A stretch of 46,563 nt of DNA from Bacillus paramycoides. Lineage in GTDB: Bacteria; Bacillota; Bacilli; Bacillales; Bacillaceae_G. The notes beneath the pieces are model-generated. The model searched no databases, had not been told where the DNA came from, and saw nothing but the letters and a program-made list of their open reading frames with translations. The translations under genes and the position numbers were made by a program. Position 1 is the stretch's first letter. The number at the start of each line of letters is the position of its first letter. The stretch lies in the NCBI RefSeq assembly GCF_001884235.1, contig NZ_MAOI01000004.1, forward strand, positions 1-46,563, in the 5' to 3' direction. Shown piece by piece: positions 18,160-26,602 of this stretch.

Positions 18160-18219
18160 ATTATAAGTATAATTTTTATTTAAGTAAATTAACGATTATT
18201 TATAATAACTTAAATAAAA
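18160..18219 (-). promoter_or_regulatory. Cluster A promoter with candidate LysR operator
   Basis: On the minus strand TTTACT (18183-18188), a 17-base spacer and TATAAT (18160-18165) form a good sigma-A promoter 135 bases before the dehydrogenase start. A perfect 12-bp inverted repeat, TTTTATTTAAGT at 18174-18185 and ACTTAAATAAAA at 18208-18219, overlaps the -35 and extends upstream. This is where LysR-type activators usually bind. The neighbouring LysR gene is the obvious candidate. Confidence 0.55.
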
Positions 18220-18251
18220 TTGATATTAGATTGCTAAAAAATGCTTAAAAT

Positions 18252-18290
18252 AAAAAATAGTACGTATCCTAAGATAACGTACTATTTTTA
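18252..18290. terminator. Terminator at the end of the LysR gene
   Basis: AAAAATAGTACGT pairs with ACGTACTATTTTT around a loop that contains the LysR stop codon. It is symmetric, so it can act on both strands. It isolates the regulator gene from cluster A. Confidence 0.8.
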
Positions 18291-19180
18291 GATATATATT
18301 CAAGACATTTAACAAACTCTTTCCCAGCTTTTGATAAGCCATGTTTCTTCGATTGTACCCACCCTAAATCTAAGGAATTACGATCTATATTGACTAAAGG
18401 AATAGCAATAAGTTCACCACTCAAATAATATGGATCGCTACTTATTCCAATATCATAAGAAAAAGAAATAGCTAAATTCTCTGCCACTGTTTTTTTCATA
18501 ATTTCTGTATTATTTGTAGAAAATAAGATATTCATTTTTCCAAAATGCTTAAAATAATATTGAATAAAGGAATTCATGTTCGGCCCGTTATAGACCACAA
18601 GATTTTGTCCAATTAATTCCTGTGGAGTTACACTTTTTAGGTTAGCCAATGGAGAATGTTTACTAACAGTGACAATAAGCTTTCCTTCTAATAAAATCCG
18701 GAAATCCAATCCTTCTTCTTTCAATTTTCTTTTTGGGAGATGCATTAATCCAATGTCAACTTTATTCTTAATTACATCCTCGATAACGTAATATCCACCT
18801 TTTTCCTCTATAAAAACGTTTACATTGGGATGCTTATTCTTAAACAAAGCTAAAGCTTGAGGCAAAATGGTGAGAAATAGTCCTTGAGTGGATGAAAGTC
18901 TCAATTCCTTCTCCATAACATCTGTATAAGTATTAGCTTTATCTCTTATTTCTTGTAGTTTGCTAACAACCTCATAGGCTTTTTGAATAATGTCCTTTCC
19001 TTCTTTTGTTGGTATTGTCCCCGCTCGCGAGCGCTCGAATATTTTTATACCTAATTCTTTCTCTAGACTCGTAATGGCCATACTAATTCCAGCCTGAGAG
19101 ATATGTAGACTCTCTGATGAAATAGAAATTGATCTTGTCTCAGCAACCCTAATGATATATTGTAATTGTTCAATGTTCAT
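18269..19180 (-). CDS. LysR-type transcriptional regulator
   Basis: A 303-residue LysR-family regulator. The winged helix-turn-helix occupies residues 1-60 (MNIEQLQYIIRVAETRSIS, LHISQAGISMAITSLEKELG, KIFERSRAG). The effector domain follows from about residue 90, beginning ELRLSSTQGLFLTILPQAL. I place the start at 19180 because GGAGGAGAAG lies 8 bases upstream; an ATG 42 bases earlier has no such site. It is encoded immediately upstream of and parallel to cluster A, separated from it by a terminator and a new promoter. It most likely senses the substrate or a CoA intermediate of cluster A. Confidence 0.9.
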   Translation of the reverse strand: MNIEQLQYIIRVAETRSISISSESLHISQAGISMAITSLEKELGIKIFERSRAGTIPTKEGKDIIQKAYEVVSKLQEIRDKANTYTDVMEKELRLSSTQGLFLTILPQALALFKNKHPNVNVFIEEKGGYYVIEDVIKNKVDIGLMHLPKRKLKEEGLDFRILLEGKLIVTVSKHSPLANLKSVTPQELIGQNLVVYNGPNMNSFIQYYFKHFGKMNILFSTNNTEIMKKTVAENLAISFSYDIGISSDPYYLSGELIAIPLVNIDRNSLDLGWVQSKKHGLSKAGKEFVKCLEYISKNSTLS

Positions 19181-19445
19181 TACAAATCTTCTCCTCCAAT
19201 TGTAGAAGAGTGTTCTCTTCAAAAATTATTAATATGTCATTTTTAGCTATGCCTAATGGGATTATATAATCCTATCTTACCTCTTCTGTAAAACAGCTTC
19301 TTATATTCTATAGATATACAATTAATTCGTGATTCATTAATAATAATCCTGTGGATACTCCGTTTCATACCAAAATTCAAGACTGCCTATTACCATATAG
19401 CAGCTGCTTATCAACACATTTTTACCCTATTATGTTTTAAAACAT

Positions 19446-19605
19446 AGAGGGGTAGCACCACATCGCTATCAACTTAAGAAACACATTCTTCCCCAAAACG
19501 AAAAAAATGAGCTGAGTTCTCATAAATAACTGTAGAGATATAAAATTTTCGTTTTGGGGTTATTTCAAAATCTTAGCTTGATGGATGTGTGATACTACCC
19601 CAATA
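19446..19605. repeat. bcr1-like repeat, full length
   Basis: About 160 bp with GGGGTAGCACCACATCGC then TATCAACTTAAG at the left. The right end is CTTAGCTTGATGGATG then a degenerate run ending ACTACCCC. An inner inverted repeat, CCCCAAAACGAAAA and TTTTCGTTTTGGGG, lies between them. This nested palindrome matches what is known of bcr1, a dispersed B. cereus group repeat of about 155 bp. Right half copies lie at 19687-19715 and elsewhere. Confidence 0.7.
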
Positions 19606-19615
19606 AGTTCATGCC

Positions 19616-19664
19616 AAAAAACGCTATTCTTTCCTATGGTTCTACAGAAAGAATAGCGTTTTTT
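19616..19664. terminator. Strong hairpin, bidirectional terminator-like
   Basis: AAAAAACGCTATTCTTT (19616-19632) pairs perfectly with AAAGAATAGCGTTTTTT (19648-19664). It closes transcription coming from the secreted-protein locus on the minus strand. A related but imperfect hairpin lies at about 23006-23055. Confidence 0.7.
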
Positions 19665-19724
19665 TCATTTTAAAGAAATTTAGTTTTGTTAGCTTGATAG
19701 AGATGTAGTGCTACTTCTATATAA

Positions 19725-19997
19725 TTAAATAATTTTGATAAGAAAACTTATCAAAATTACCGTAACAATGGGTATGATTAAAATGAAAATATATAGTGAA
19801 GAATTTAATTTTTCTTTAAAATCTTTTCTATTAACAATGAAATGAATACAAGCTACTAAACATAAAAAAATTTAAAAATATAAAATGAATTTTTGCACTA
19901 TTAAATTGAGCCCTAATTTGTTATAAGAAAAAAGACCGACAAGTACAAGTATAGATAGTATTAAGCGTAAATTTTTTGTATCATAAAACTCACCATT
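19725..19997 (-). pseudogene. Small membrane-protein ORF broken in two frames
   Basis: Directly after the stop at 19997 the minus strand encodes hydrophobic segments in two successive frames. The first contains NLRLILSILVLVGLFSYNKL (to a stop at 19872). The second contains IFLCLVACIHFIVNRKDF and then LYIFILIIPIVTVILISFL, with its stop at 19725. An ATG GTG AGT start at about 19996-19988 would join the first frame if a run of A residues had one more base; a second indel lies in a T-run near 19872. Restored, it would be about 90 residues with three helices, like a small bacteriocin-immunity protein. This is inference. Sequencing errors at homopolymers are possible. Confidence 0.4.
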
Positions 19998-20497
19998 TAA
20001 TTAGCATATATTCTTCTTGTTCCCCACCATGTTCTTCCAATAGTTATACCTCTTCCATTGTCAATCATAACAACATATGCTGCTGAAAAGCCAATAATAG
20101 CTGCAATTAGTCCTGTTGGTACACTTGCAGGTAATATTATATATCCTGCAGCTGCTAATTCTGCAGCAACCCAAGCAGCTACACTTGCTGTACCAAGAAC
20201 TTTAACAAGTTTAGAAGTTTCTCTTTCATTTAATTTTAATCCAAATCCCCACGAATAAAATTCTGCTGATACATATTGAGGTTGATCTTTAACAAATTGT
20301 TGCATTTTAATTTGTGCATATTGCTCAAAATCAGCTGTTGGGTTGAGATTTATAACATTACCATTAGTGTCTGATTGAAGATTAAGATAACCATTTTTGA
20401 TTAAATCATTTTCTTGTTGAATCCCTATTATGTAGTTATTGTATTGTTCAGAAGAAACTCCAATTTGTTCTGCATTTCCATTAACATATAAATATCC
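19997..20497 (-). pseudogene. C-terminal part of a small exported or membrane-active protein, start missing
   Basis: The frame is open for 166 codons after an upstream stop at 20498, but the first in-frame ATG is at 20305, in the middle of a coherent protein. The upstream part reads YLYVNGNAEQIGVSSEQYNN and is clearly coding-like. The C-terminal 70 residues are Ala/Gly-rich and hydrophobic (WVAAELAAAGYIILPASV, GLIAAIIGFSAAYVVM) and end GRTWWGTRRIYAN. A signal peptide would be expected but is absent, so the gene seems 5'-truncated or frameshifted near 20500. The helical hairpin tail recalls pore-forming bacteriocins. The family is not recognised. Confidence 0.45.
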
Positions 20498-20535
20498 TTA
20501 AAACTTCTAATATAGAGTATATTGTTTACGCACAC

Positions 20536-21105
20536 TTATTTACAACTTAAACTAACTACAGTAGCAATAGATTGTGCTACCTGTTCCCAGCTTCCATCTA
20601 TCATTCTTCCAAGCTGTTGACCAAGTGTATTTAAACCATTTGGATTAACGGGAATCCCATTATACGCAGCAATAATTGATAAAAGTGGAGCCGCAACTGG
20701 TGTCCAACCACCCCTATCAATATTATATTTAGGCCCATCTATTACCTTTCCATCTTGTACTGTAAACTCATAATAAAATTGATCATCTAGACGATAACTT
20801 AAATGATGAGAAATTTTCCCCTTAACATATATCTTCCCTTCGCCTAAATTTACTACTTCTACTTCTTTTACATTAAATTCATGATCAAATATTTTTAGTT
20901 TTTTTACTTCAGGACCATGTAACGCAGCATTAACAGCTGTCTCCAAATTATTCTGTCCAAAAGGTTGAATATTAATAGTTTTTGATTCCACTTGCTGAAT
21001 AGAACCTTCTGTTTCTGCAGCAAACACTGATGTAGATGGTATTACTCCTGTAGCTAACATTGCTGCAAGAGCGGTTGACATTACTAATTTACGTTTCATT
21101 TTCAT
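20536..21105 (-). CDS. Secreted protein of unknown function
   Basis: A 189-residue protein with a clear signal peptide (residues 1 to about 29, ending SVFA). The mature part has a charged beta-rich middle (KKLKIFDHEFNVKEVEVV, KISHHLSYRLDDQFYYEF) and a C-terminal third with GGWTPVAAPLLSIIAAY and a lone Cys near the end (SLSCK). AGGAGGAAG precedes the ATG. The adjoining truncated frames at 19725-20497 lie downstream on the same strand, so the three may once have formed one operon of secreted protein, second exported protein and membrane protein. I do not recognise a domain. Confidence 0.65.
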   Translation of the reverse strand: MKMKRKLVMSTALAAMLATGVIPSTSVFAAETEGSIQQVESKTINIQPFGQNNLETAVNAALHGPEVKKLKIFDHEFNVKEVEVVNLGEGKIYVKGKISHHLSYRLDDQFYYEFTVQDGKVIDGPKYNIDRGGWTPVAAPLLSIIAAYNGIPVNPNGLNTLGQQLGRMIDGSWEQVAQSIATVVSLSCK

Positions 21106-21525
21106 AGTTTTCTTCCTCCTTTTTAATATACGGTATATAACCTTTTAAATACTGACATGGTACATTATTTAAAGAATTTAAATAATTTTCAAATAATTTA
21201 TATCATAAATTTAAAATGAATTATATATTACAATGATTACATATTTATTAAAACATTAAATTTTCAGTGCGTAAATAGTAGAATTTTGTCGATTACATTC
21301 AGTAATTTAGTTATTACGCATTAATATGAGCGAAAATATTATACTTCTAAAATTACTGTTTTATTTTATTTGTTTAATTATAACAATTATAATTTGGTAT
21401 ATCGGTTAAAAAAATAACTATTTTAATCTGTAAAGAAAATTGAATATAATTTAAAATTTTATCAATATAATTTAATAACTGTCTGTAGAGAAGGAAAAAA
21501 TGTTTTTAGGGTCTACTGAATATTT
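21106..21525. other. Very AT-rich intergenic stretch
   Basis: No gene is visible. It must hold the promoter of the secreted-protein gene. A near-palindrome, TATACGGTATATA, at about 21127-21139 is close to its ribosome binding site. No PlcR box was found here. Confidence 0.4.
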
Positions 21526-21575
21526 TTAAGTTGATGGATGTGGGGTGGGATCCCATCGCTATCAAGCTAAGAAAA
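21526..21575. repeat. bcr1-like repeat, half copy at the edge of the TnpB element
   Basis: AAGTTGATGGATGTGGGGTG and ATCCCATCGCTATCAAGC form a tight inverted pair of bcr1 ends. The rest, AAGAAAATGTAT, runs straight into the right end of the TnpB element, while bcr1-core-like AAAACGAAAAAAAACG occurs on its other side (about 23002). This suggests that the element inserted into a bcr1 copy. Confidence 0.45.
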
Positions 21576-21583
21576 TGTATCCT

Positions 21584-21760
21584 TGAACTACCCCCACTTT
21601 CACTTCGTTTAGAAGTGGGGGATTCCTAAGTAAAGAGTTCTATCGAACTCTAATTTATTAGGCTATCTCCGCAGTCCTTGCGGTTAGAAGCCTTATCGCT
21701 TCATTCTTTAGATTGATACTTGCGTTAATATCCCTATCATGATGTGTACTACAAGAAGGG
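21584..21760 (-). ncRNA. Probable right-end guide RNA (reRNA/omegaRNA) of TnpB
   Basis: In TnpB systems the guide RNA is made from the 3' end of tnpB and the right end of the element, and its 3' tail from flanking DNA serves as the guide. The expected structure is present: a stem AAGTGGGGG/CCCCCACTT and a second small hairpin (GAGTTCGATAGAACTC, about 21634-21649) just after the stop codon. Boundaries are inferred from the known layout, not seen. Confidence 0.45.
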
Positions 21761-22779
21761 CAATCCCATTTACGTAGGTTTAGATTTTTAACGTCTTTGT
21801 TTTGATATCCACAACAAGAACATAATTGGCTTGAAGCAAATGTTTTCGATACGACAATGACTTGTTTGCCGTACCATGTTGCTTTATATTCCAACATGGT
21901 TCGAAACTGTGACCATGATACCTCACTAATTGCTTTTGCTAACTTATGATTCTTTAACATATTCGATACTTGCAAATCTTCTATACCGATAACATCGTGG
22001 TTTTTGATGATTTCAGTTGAGATTTTGTCCAAGTAATCTTTTCTAGCGTTTGACATGTATTCATGAATTCTAGCAACTTTTATTCGTTGTTTATTCCAGC
22101 GAGAAGATCCTTTCGTTCTTCTAGAAAGAACACGCTGTGCTTTCGCTAACTTCTCTTCTAATGATCGAAAAAACTTCGGATTTTTATAGGTTGTTCCATC
22201 TGACAAAATGGCAAAATCTTTTAGTCCTACATCAATTCCAATGTAAGAATGTGTTTTCGGAAATTCTTGCACTTCTGTTTCCACTAACAATGACACAAAG
22301 TATCTGCCAGAAGGGTTCCGTCTAACCGTAGCATTTAAAATACGTCCATTTACTTCACGACTTTTGGCAAATCGAACAAGACCTAGTTTTGGCAATTTAA
22401 TTTTATTTCCTACAACGGCAATGTTTTCATTTGTTTGTTTTGTGGTGTAAGATTGTACGGTATTCTTCTTAGATTTGAAACGCGGAGCACTGTTTTGTTT
22501 TTTGAAAAAACGTGTATAAGCATCCGCAAGGTTGCGAACAGACGACTGAATAGCAATGCTATCTACTTCTTTTAACCAAACAAACTCTTTCTTCATGGCA
22601 GGAAGTTTGGCAGAGCATGTACCATATGTCAAATCTTTTCCTGTTTCTTTGTATGCGTTATCCCATAGAGATAGGAAATGATTGAATACAAAACGAGAAC
22701 AACCAATCGTTTTATTGATTAAAGTTACTTGTGCTTTATTTGGATATATACGAAATTTATATGCTTTATTGATAATCAT
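21658..22779 (-). CDS. tnpB: TnpB RNA-guided nuclease
   Basis: A 373-residue TnpB, an RNA-guided DNA nuclease related to Cas12. The RuvC active site is complete: D183 ([10 protein letters not shown]), E267 ([11 protein letters not shown]) and D350 (HDRDINAS). The zinc ribbon has both Cys pairs (C320/C323 in LCSCCG and C340/C343 in CPSC). I start at 22779 because GGAGGTG lies 6 bases upstream; a reading from 22794 would include that binding site in the protein. By family knowledge, TnpB cuts the empty donor site and helps the element persist. The pseudogene at 4080 is a close relative. Confidence 0.92.
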   Translation of the reverse strand: MIINKAYKFRIYPNKAQVTLINKTIGCSRFVFNHFLSLWDNAYKETGKDLTYGTCSAKLPAMKKEFVWLKEVDSIAIQSSVRNLADAYTRFFKKQNSAPRFKSKKNTVQSYTTKQTNENIAVVGNKIKLPKLGLVRFAKSREVNGRILNATVRRNPSGRYFVSLLVETEVQEFPKTHSYIGIDVGLKDFAILSDGTTYKNPKFFRSLEEKLAKAQRVLSRRTKGSSRWNKQRIKVARIHEYMSNARKDYLDKISTEIIKNHDVIGIEDLQVSNMLKNHKLAKAISEVSWSQFRTMLEYKATWYGKQVIVVSKTFASSQLCSCCGYQNKDVKNLNLRKWDCPSCSTHHDRDINASINLKNEAIRLLTARTAEIA

Positions 22780-22995
22780 TCGTTTCACCTCCATTTCGAC
22801 ATGTGTCTATCATACAACAAACATACATTCGATAGGTAGTGAAGTGATAATGACAAATTGCCCCGTAACACTTTACATATGTCGAACAATTAAGATGGCT
22901 TCATGCCATCTCTTGTCCGAAGCCAATTCATCTCCCACCTACTCACTGGGCTGCGACCCTTCACGTTCCTTGAGGAAGGAGTCTTCTTGGCTAAA

Positions 22996-23450
22996 ATGAT
23001 AAAACGAAAAAAAACGCTATTCTTTTTGTAGAAATATACAGAAAGGGTGGCGTTTTATATGCCAAATATTTCTTTTTATTGTTGATTTAGTGTATGTTTT
23101 TCGCATTTTTCTAGTAGAACCACATCATCATCAAACAGTGGAAAAATTAAAGAAAGAAAAAAAGATGCCAGTAGGCATCCAAATATACGAAGTGAAATAT
23201 CTCAATAGCTTAGTAATGAGACCTGTTATTAAAAACGAGTTCGTTCGATGTTAGCTTTTAGCATAGCTAAATCTATTCCTTCTCAAATAGAAGCTATGTA
23301 TATAGTAAAAAATACAACTTGTTTTCCCGAACAAATTTGGTTAAAGTCAAGTGAAATGTATCCATTAATGGTTTGGGATTACTGTTTAAAATCACATTCC
23401 ATTAAGAATCTATGTGCCGATTTCAAACAAATGTAATCTTTGTCCTAGAT
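22996..23450. other. Intergenic stretch with fragmentary ORFs
   Basis: The region starts with an imperfect hairpin (AAACGCTATTCTTTT with AGAAAGGGTGGCGTTTT, 23006-23055). A plus-strand frame from about 23088 to 23254 reads VDLVYVFRIFLVEPHHHQTV, later MPVGIQIYEVKYLNSL and PVIKNEFVRC. It lacks a start site and is probably a gene fragment. A 62-codon frame at 23248-23436 also has no ribosome binding site. I see no intact gene. Confidence 0.35.
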
Positions 23451-25070
23451 TTATACTGTGCTGTAATGATGTTTGAAATTATTTCGCAGCGCTTCCTTCA
23501 GAAATTTTCCAACCGAGGTCTTTGGCAATTCGTCCATAAATACTACATCATCAGGAATCCACCACTTAGCAAACTGGTTTCTTAAAAATACTATAAGCTC
23601 TTCCTTAGTTATATGATTTTTGTAGTCATCCTTCAACACCACACATGCAAGCGGTCGTTCCTGCCATTTCTCATGTGGTATAGCAATTACCGCTGCTTCA
23701 AAAACGGCTTCGTGTGACATAAGGGCATTTTCAAGATCTATGGATGAAATCCATTCACCGCCACTCTTAATTAAATCTTTTGTTCGATCCGTCAACTTAA
23801 TATAACCATGTTGATTCACTGTCGCTATATCCCCTGTATAGAGCCATCCATCTCGAAAAGCTTCGTGAGTACGTTCATCTCGATAATATTCGCTAGCAAT
23901 CCAAGGTCCTCTTATCCCCAATTCTCCCATCGTCTTTCCATCCCATGGCACTGTACCATTTTCATTCGTGATTTGCACATCGAGTCCAGGCACAACAAGC
24001 CCTTGTTTTGCTCGTATCTCTATCTTTTCATCTATGGACAACTGTTTCATACTAGATGTTAGGATAGCTAGACTGACAAGTGGACCAGTTTCTGTCATGC
24101 CATATGCTTGAACGAATGGTACACCATACGTTTCCTCGAATGCACAAATGAGACTTTTAGGCGCTGCGGCGCCCCCTGATATTATCATACGAAGAGAACT
24201 AATGTCTCTTGGATTCATTTCAAGTTCCTTTAACATGCCAAGCCAAATAGTTGGGACTCCCGCCGTAAGGGTAACCTTCTCTTCTTCAATAAGATTTGCA
24301 AGAATGGCTGGTGTAAAAGACGGACCTGGCAAGACCTGTGTCGTTCCGAACCAGGCAGATGCAAATGGTAATCCCCATGCATTAGCATGAAACATAGGAA
24401 CGATTGGCATACAAATATCCTGTTCCGATAAAGACATTGAATCTGCAAGACCTAGCGTCATACTGTGAAGGACAATTCCTCGATGAGTATACACAACCCC
24501 CTTCGGATTTCCTGTCGTTGCCGAAGTGTAACACATACCAGCAGGAGCGTTTTCATCCAAGTCATGCAAAAACGGAAACTCCTCATCGCCCTGCTGTAGT
24601 AAGTGCTCATAAGAATACACATTGGATAACGTTGTTTCTGGCGGAGTTTCATCATCACTCATAATGATATATGCCTTTACAGTCGAAAGTTTGTCCGCAA
24701 TGTTTTCTATTATTGGCAGCAAATCCTTATCCACCAATAGCACCTCATCCTCAGCATGATTAATAATATACACAAGATGTTCCGGAGAAAGCCTAATGTT
24801 AATCATATGCAAAACGGCACCTCGGCACGGTACCGCAAAATACGTCTCCAAGTGACGATGGTGATTCCATGCAAAACTTCCAATTTTCGTCCCCTGTTGC
24901 ATACCCAATTTCACTAGCATGCTGGCTAGTCTTCGAGTTCGTTTTCCAATCTCAGCGTATGTTAAGCGATGGATTTTGTCACCTGTACGCGATACAACGT
25001 ACTTATGCGGAAAATATCGTTCCGCCCGTTCAATAAAGGATGTTAGTAATAACGGTGTATTCATCACCAT
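23451..25070 (-). CDS. Acyl-CoA ligase, AlkK/FadD-like (cluster B)
   Basis: A 539-residue AMP-forming acyl-CoA synthetase, most like the medium/long-chain group that includes AlkK. Motifs: phosphate loop [11 protein letters not shown] (181-191), with Ala replacing the usual first Gly of [55 protein letters not shown]; and the C-terminal [10 protein letters not shown] with the catalytic Lys. GAGGAG 6 bases before the ATG fits the start. It is the last gene of cluster B and is 222 bases after the dehydrogenase, so it may have its own promoter. It would supply the acyl-CoA for the dehydrogenase, SDR and thiolase encoded upstream. Confidence 0.9.
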   Translation of the reverse strand: MVMNTPLLLTSFIERAERYFPHKYVVSRTGDKIHRLTYAEIGKRTRRLASMLVKLGMQQGTKIGSFAWNHHRHLETYFAVPCRGAVLHMINIRLSPEHLVYIINHAEDEVLLVDKDLLPIIENIADKLSTVKAYIIMSDDETPPETTLSNVYSYEHLLQQGDEEFPFLHDLDENAPAGMCYTSATTGNPKGVVYTHRGIVLHSMTLGLADSMSLSEQDICMPIVPMFHANAWGLPFASAWFGTTQVLPGPSFTPAILANLIEEEKVTLTAGVPTIWLGMLKELEMNPRDISSLRMIISGGAAAPKSLICAFEETYGVPFVQAYGMTETGPLVSLAILTSSMKQLSIDEKIEIRAKQGLVVPGLDVQITNENGTVPWDGKTMGELGIRGPWIASEYYRDERTHEAFRDGWLYTGDIATVNQHGYIKLTDRTKDLIKSGGEWISSIDLENALMSHEAVFEAAVIAIPHEKWQERPLACVVLKDDYKNHITKEELIVFLRNQFAKWWIPDDVVFMDELPKTSVGKFLKEALRNNFKHHYSTV

Positions 25071-25292
25071 AATCAGCTCCTCATATTTTTATGAATGGTA
25101 AAAGCCTCTTCTTTATACTTATTTACCTCTAAACAAACATCAGGATTAGCAGTAATTTTGGCATGGGGTAAATATTACACACAGGCGATATTTTCATCAA
25201 TTCAGTTACCCTATTTATAAATATTAAATAAAGAATATTCAGATAATTATTTGCGATATTTTTCTAGCTCAATCTAACAAGGTGTCTTCTCT

Positions 25293-26438
25293 TCATAAAC
25301 CAAGGTTTTTAGCAATGATACTTTTCATGATTTGATTTGTTCCAGCATAAATCGCTGCTACCGGTATGTCTCTGTATCTTCGAGCAATAGGATATTCCTC
25401 CATGTACCCATATCCCCCATGGAGTTGCATACATTCACCTGCGACTCGCTTTGCCATTTCTGTCAACCACCATTTTGCCATAGAGACTTGGGTTACAATA
25501 TCTTTTCCCTCCATATGATCCGCAATTAGGTTGTCTAAAAAAGTACGACCAATTTCCACTTCCGTCGCCATTTCCGCAATTTTGAACTGAGTATTTTGAA
25601 ATTTACTAATTGCCTGACCAAACGCCTTTCTGCTTTTTGTATATTCTATTGTCATATTTAACATTTCTTCTGCTGCTACTTGTGCTCCGATCGCTACTAC
25701 TAAACGTTCCTGCTGCAATTTTTCCATCAAATAATAAAATCCTTTTCCTTCTTCTCCCAACAGATTACTAGCTGGTACACGAGCATCCTCAAAGATTAGT
25801 TCTGCCGTATCTTGACTATGAAGGCCAACCTTATCCAATTTTTTTCCCCTTGAAAAGCCCGGAGTACCCCGTTCTACTACAATAAGACTAACTCCTTTGT
25901 AACCAGGGGTTGCTTTCGGATTCGTTTTACATGCTACAACAACCAAGTCTGAATGAATCCCATTTGTAATAAATGTTTTTTCACCATTTAAAATATAAAA
26001 ATCTCCATCTCTTACAGCTGTTGTTTTAATATTTGCAAGATCTGATCCTGTTCCTGGTTCTGTCATCGCAATGGCTGTAATTAAATTCCCACTGACACAT
26101 CCTGGGAGCCAACGTTCTTTCTGTTCTTCTGTTCCATAAGTATCTAGATATGGAACGACAATATCATTATGCAGTCCTATTCCAATTAAACTAGTACCCA
26201 CACGCTCCAATTCTTCATTTAAAATTACGGAGTATGCAAAATCAGCATTAAGCCCTCCATATTTCTCATCTACCCACGGACAAAGAAACCCTTCATTCCC
26301 CATTTTACCCCAAAATTGACGTGGGATTATGCGTTCTTGTTCCCACCGTTCGTAGTGCGGAACCGCTTCTTTTTCTAAAAATTTACGAAGGGCACTGCGA
26401 AAAATTTTATGCTCTTCATGCAGGTATGTGTTAGCCAT
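25293..26438 (-). CDS. Acyl-CoA dehydrogenase, LCAD-like
   Basis: A 381-residue FAD enzyme that introduces the alpha-beta double bond of acyl-CoA. FAD signature IAMTEPGTGSDLANI (123-137) and the C-terminal IYAGTNQIMKSIIAKNL are of the LCAD type. The place of the common catalytic Glu is A365, but E244 in LQQERLVVAIG aligns with the alternative base used by long-chain and isovaleryl enzymes, so activity is expected. I start at 26438: GAGGGAGTGG lies just upstream, whereas an ATG 39 bases earlier would put that site inside the gene. It follows the CoA-transferase by 164 bases in cluster B. Confidence 0.9.
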   Translation of the reverse strand: MANTYLHEEHKIFRSALRKFLEKEAVPHYERWEQERIIPRQFWGKMGNEGFLCPWVDEKYGGLNADFAYSVILNEELERVGTSLIGIGLHNDIVVPYLDTYGTEEQKERWLPGCVSGNLITAIAMTEPGTGSDLANIKTTAVRDGDFYILNGEKTFITNGIHSDLVVVACKTNPKATPGYKGVSLIVVERGTPGFSRGKKLDKVGLHSQDTAELIFEDARVPASNLLGEEGKGFYYLMEKLQQERLVVAIGAQVAAEEMLNMTIEYTKSRKAFGQAISKFQNTQFKIAEMATEVEIGRTFLDNLIADHMEGKDIVTQVSMAKWWLTEMAKRVAGECMQLHGGYGYMEEYPIARRYRDIPVAAIYAGTNQIMKSIIAKNLGL

Positions 26439-26602
26439 ACTTCCACTCCCTCTTTCGCTATTGTTTGTTAGAATCAAATATATCTCTCTTCATACATAAT
26501 TATCATTATCTGCATTGACTAGAGGCATCTAAAACCAGAATATGCACTGTTTCAAGAACGTTATTATTTATGGAGCTTCCTTATCATACTTAAAAATACA
26601 AC

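Larger units (their letters stand above)
21582..22995 (-). mobile_element. TnpB-only IS200/IS605-type element
   Basis: The right end (plus coordinates about 21582-21630) carries CCCCCAC...GTGGGGG, a subterminal hairpin (CCCCCACTT / AAGTGGGGG), and ends CTTGAAC. The left end (about 22880-22995) contains CTCCTTCCTC and GTAGGTGGGAGATGAAT, also found before the TnpB at 46433. No TnpA (Y1 transposase) is encoded, so it would need one in trans. Exact ends are estimates. Confidence 0.75.

Noticed and set aside
23248-23436. 62-codon plus-strand frame
   Set aside because: No binding site and no recognisable motif; overlaps fragmentary coding-like sequence in another frame.
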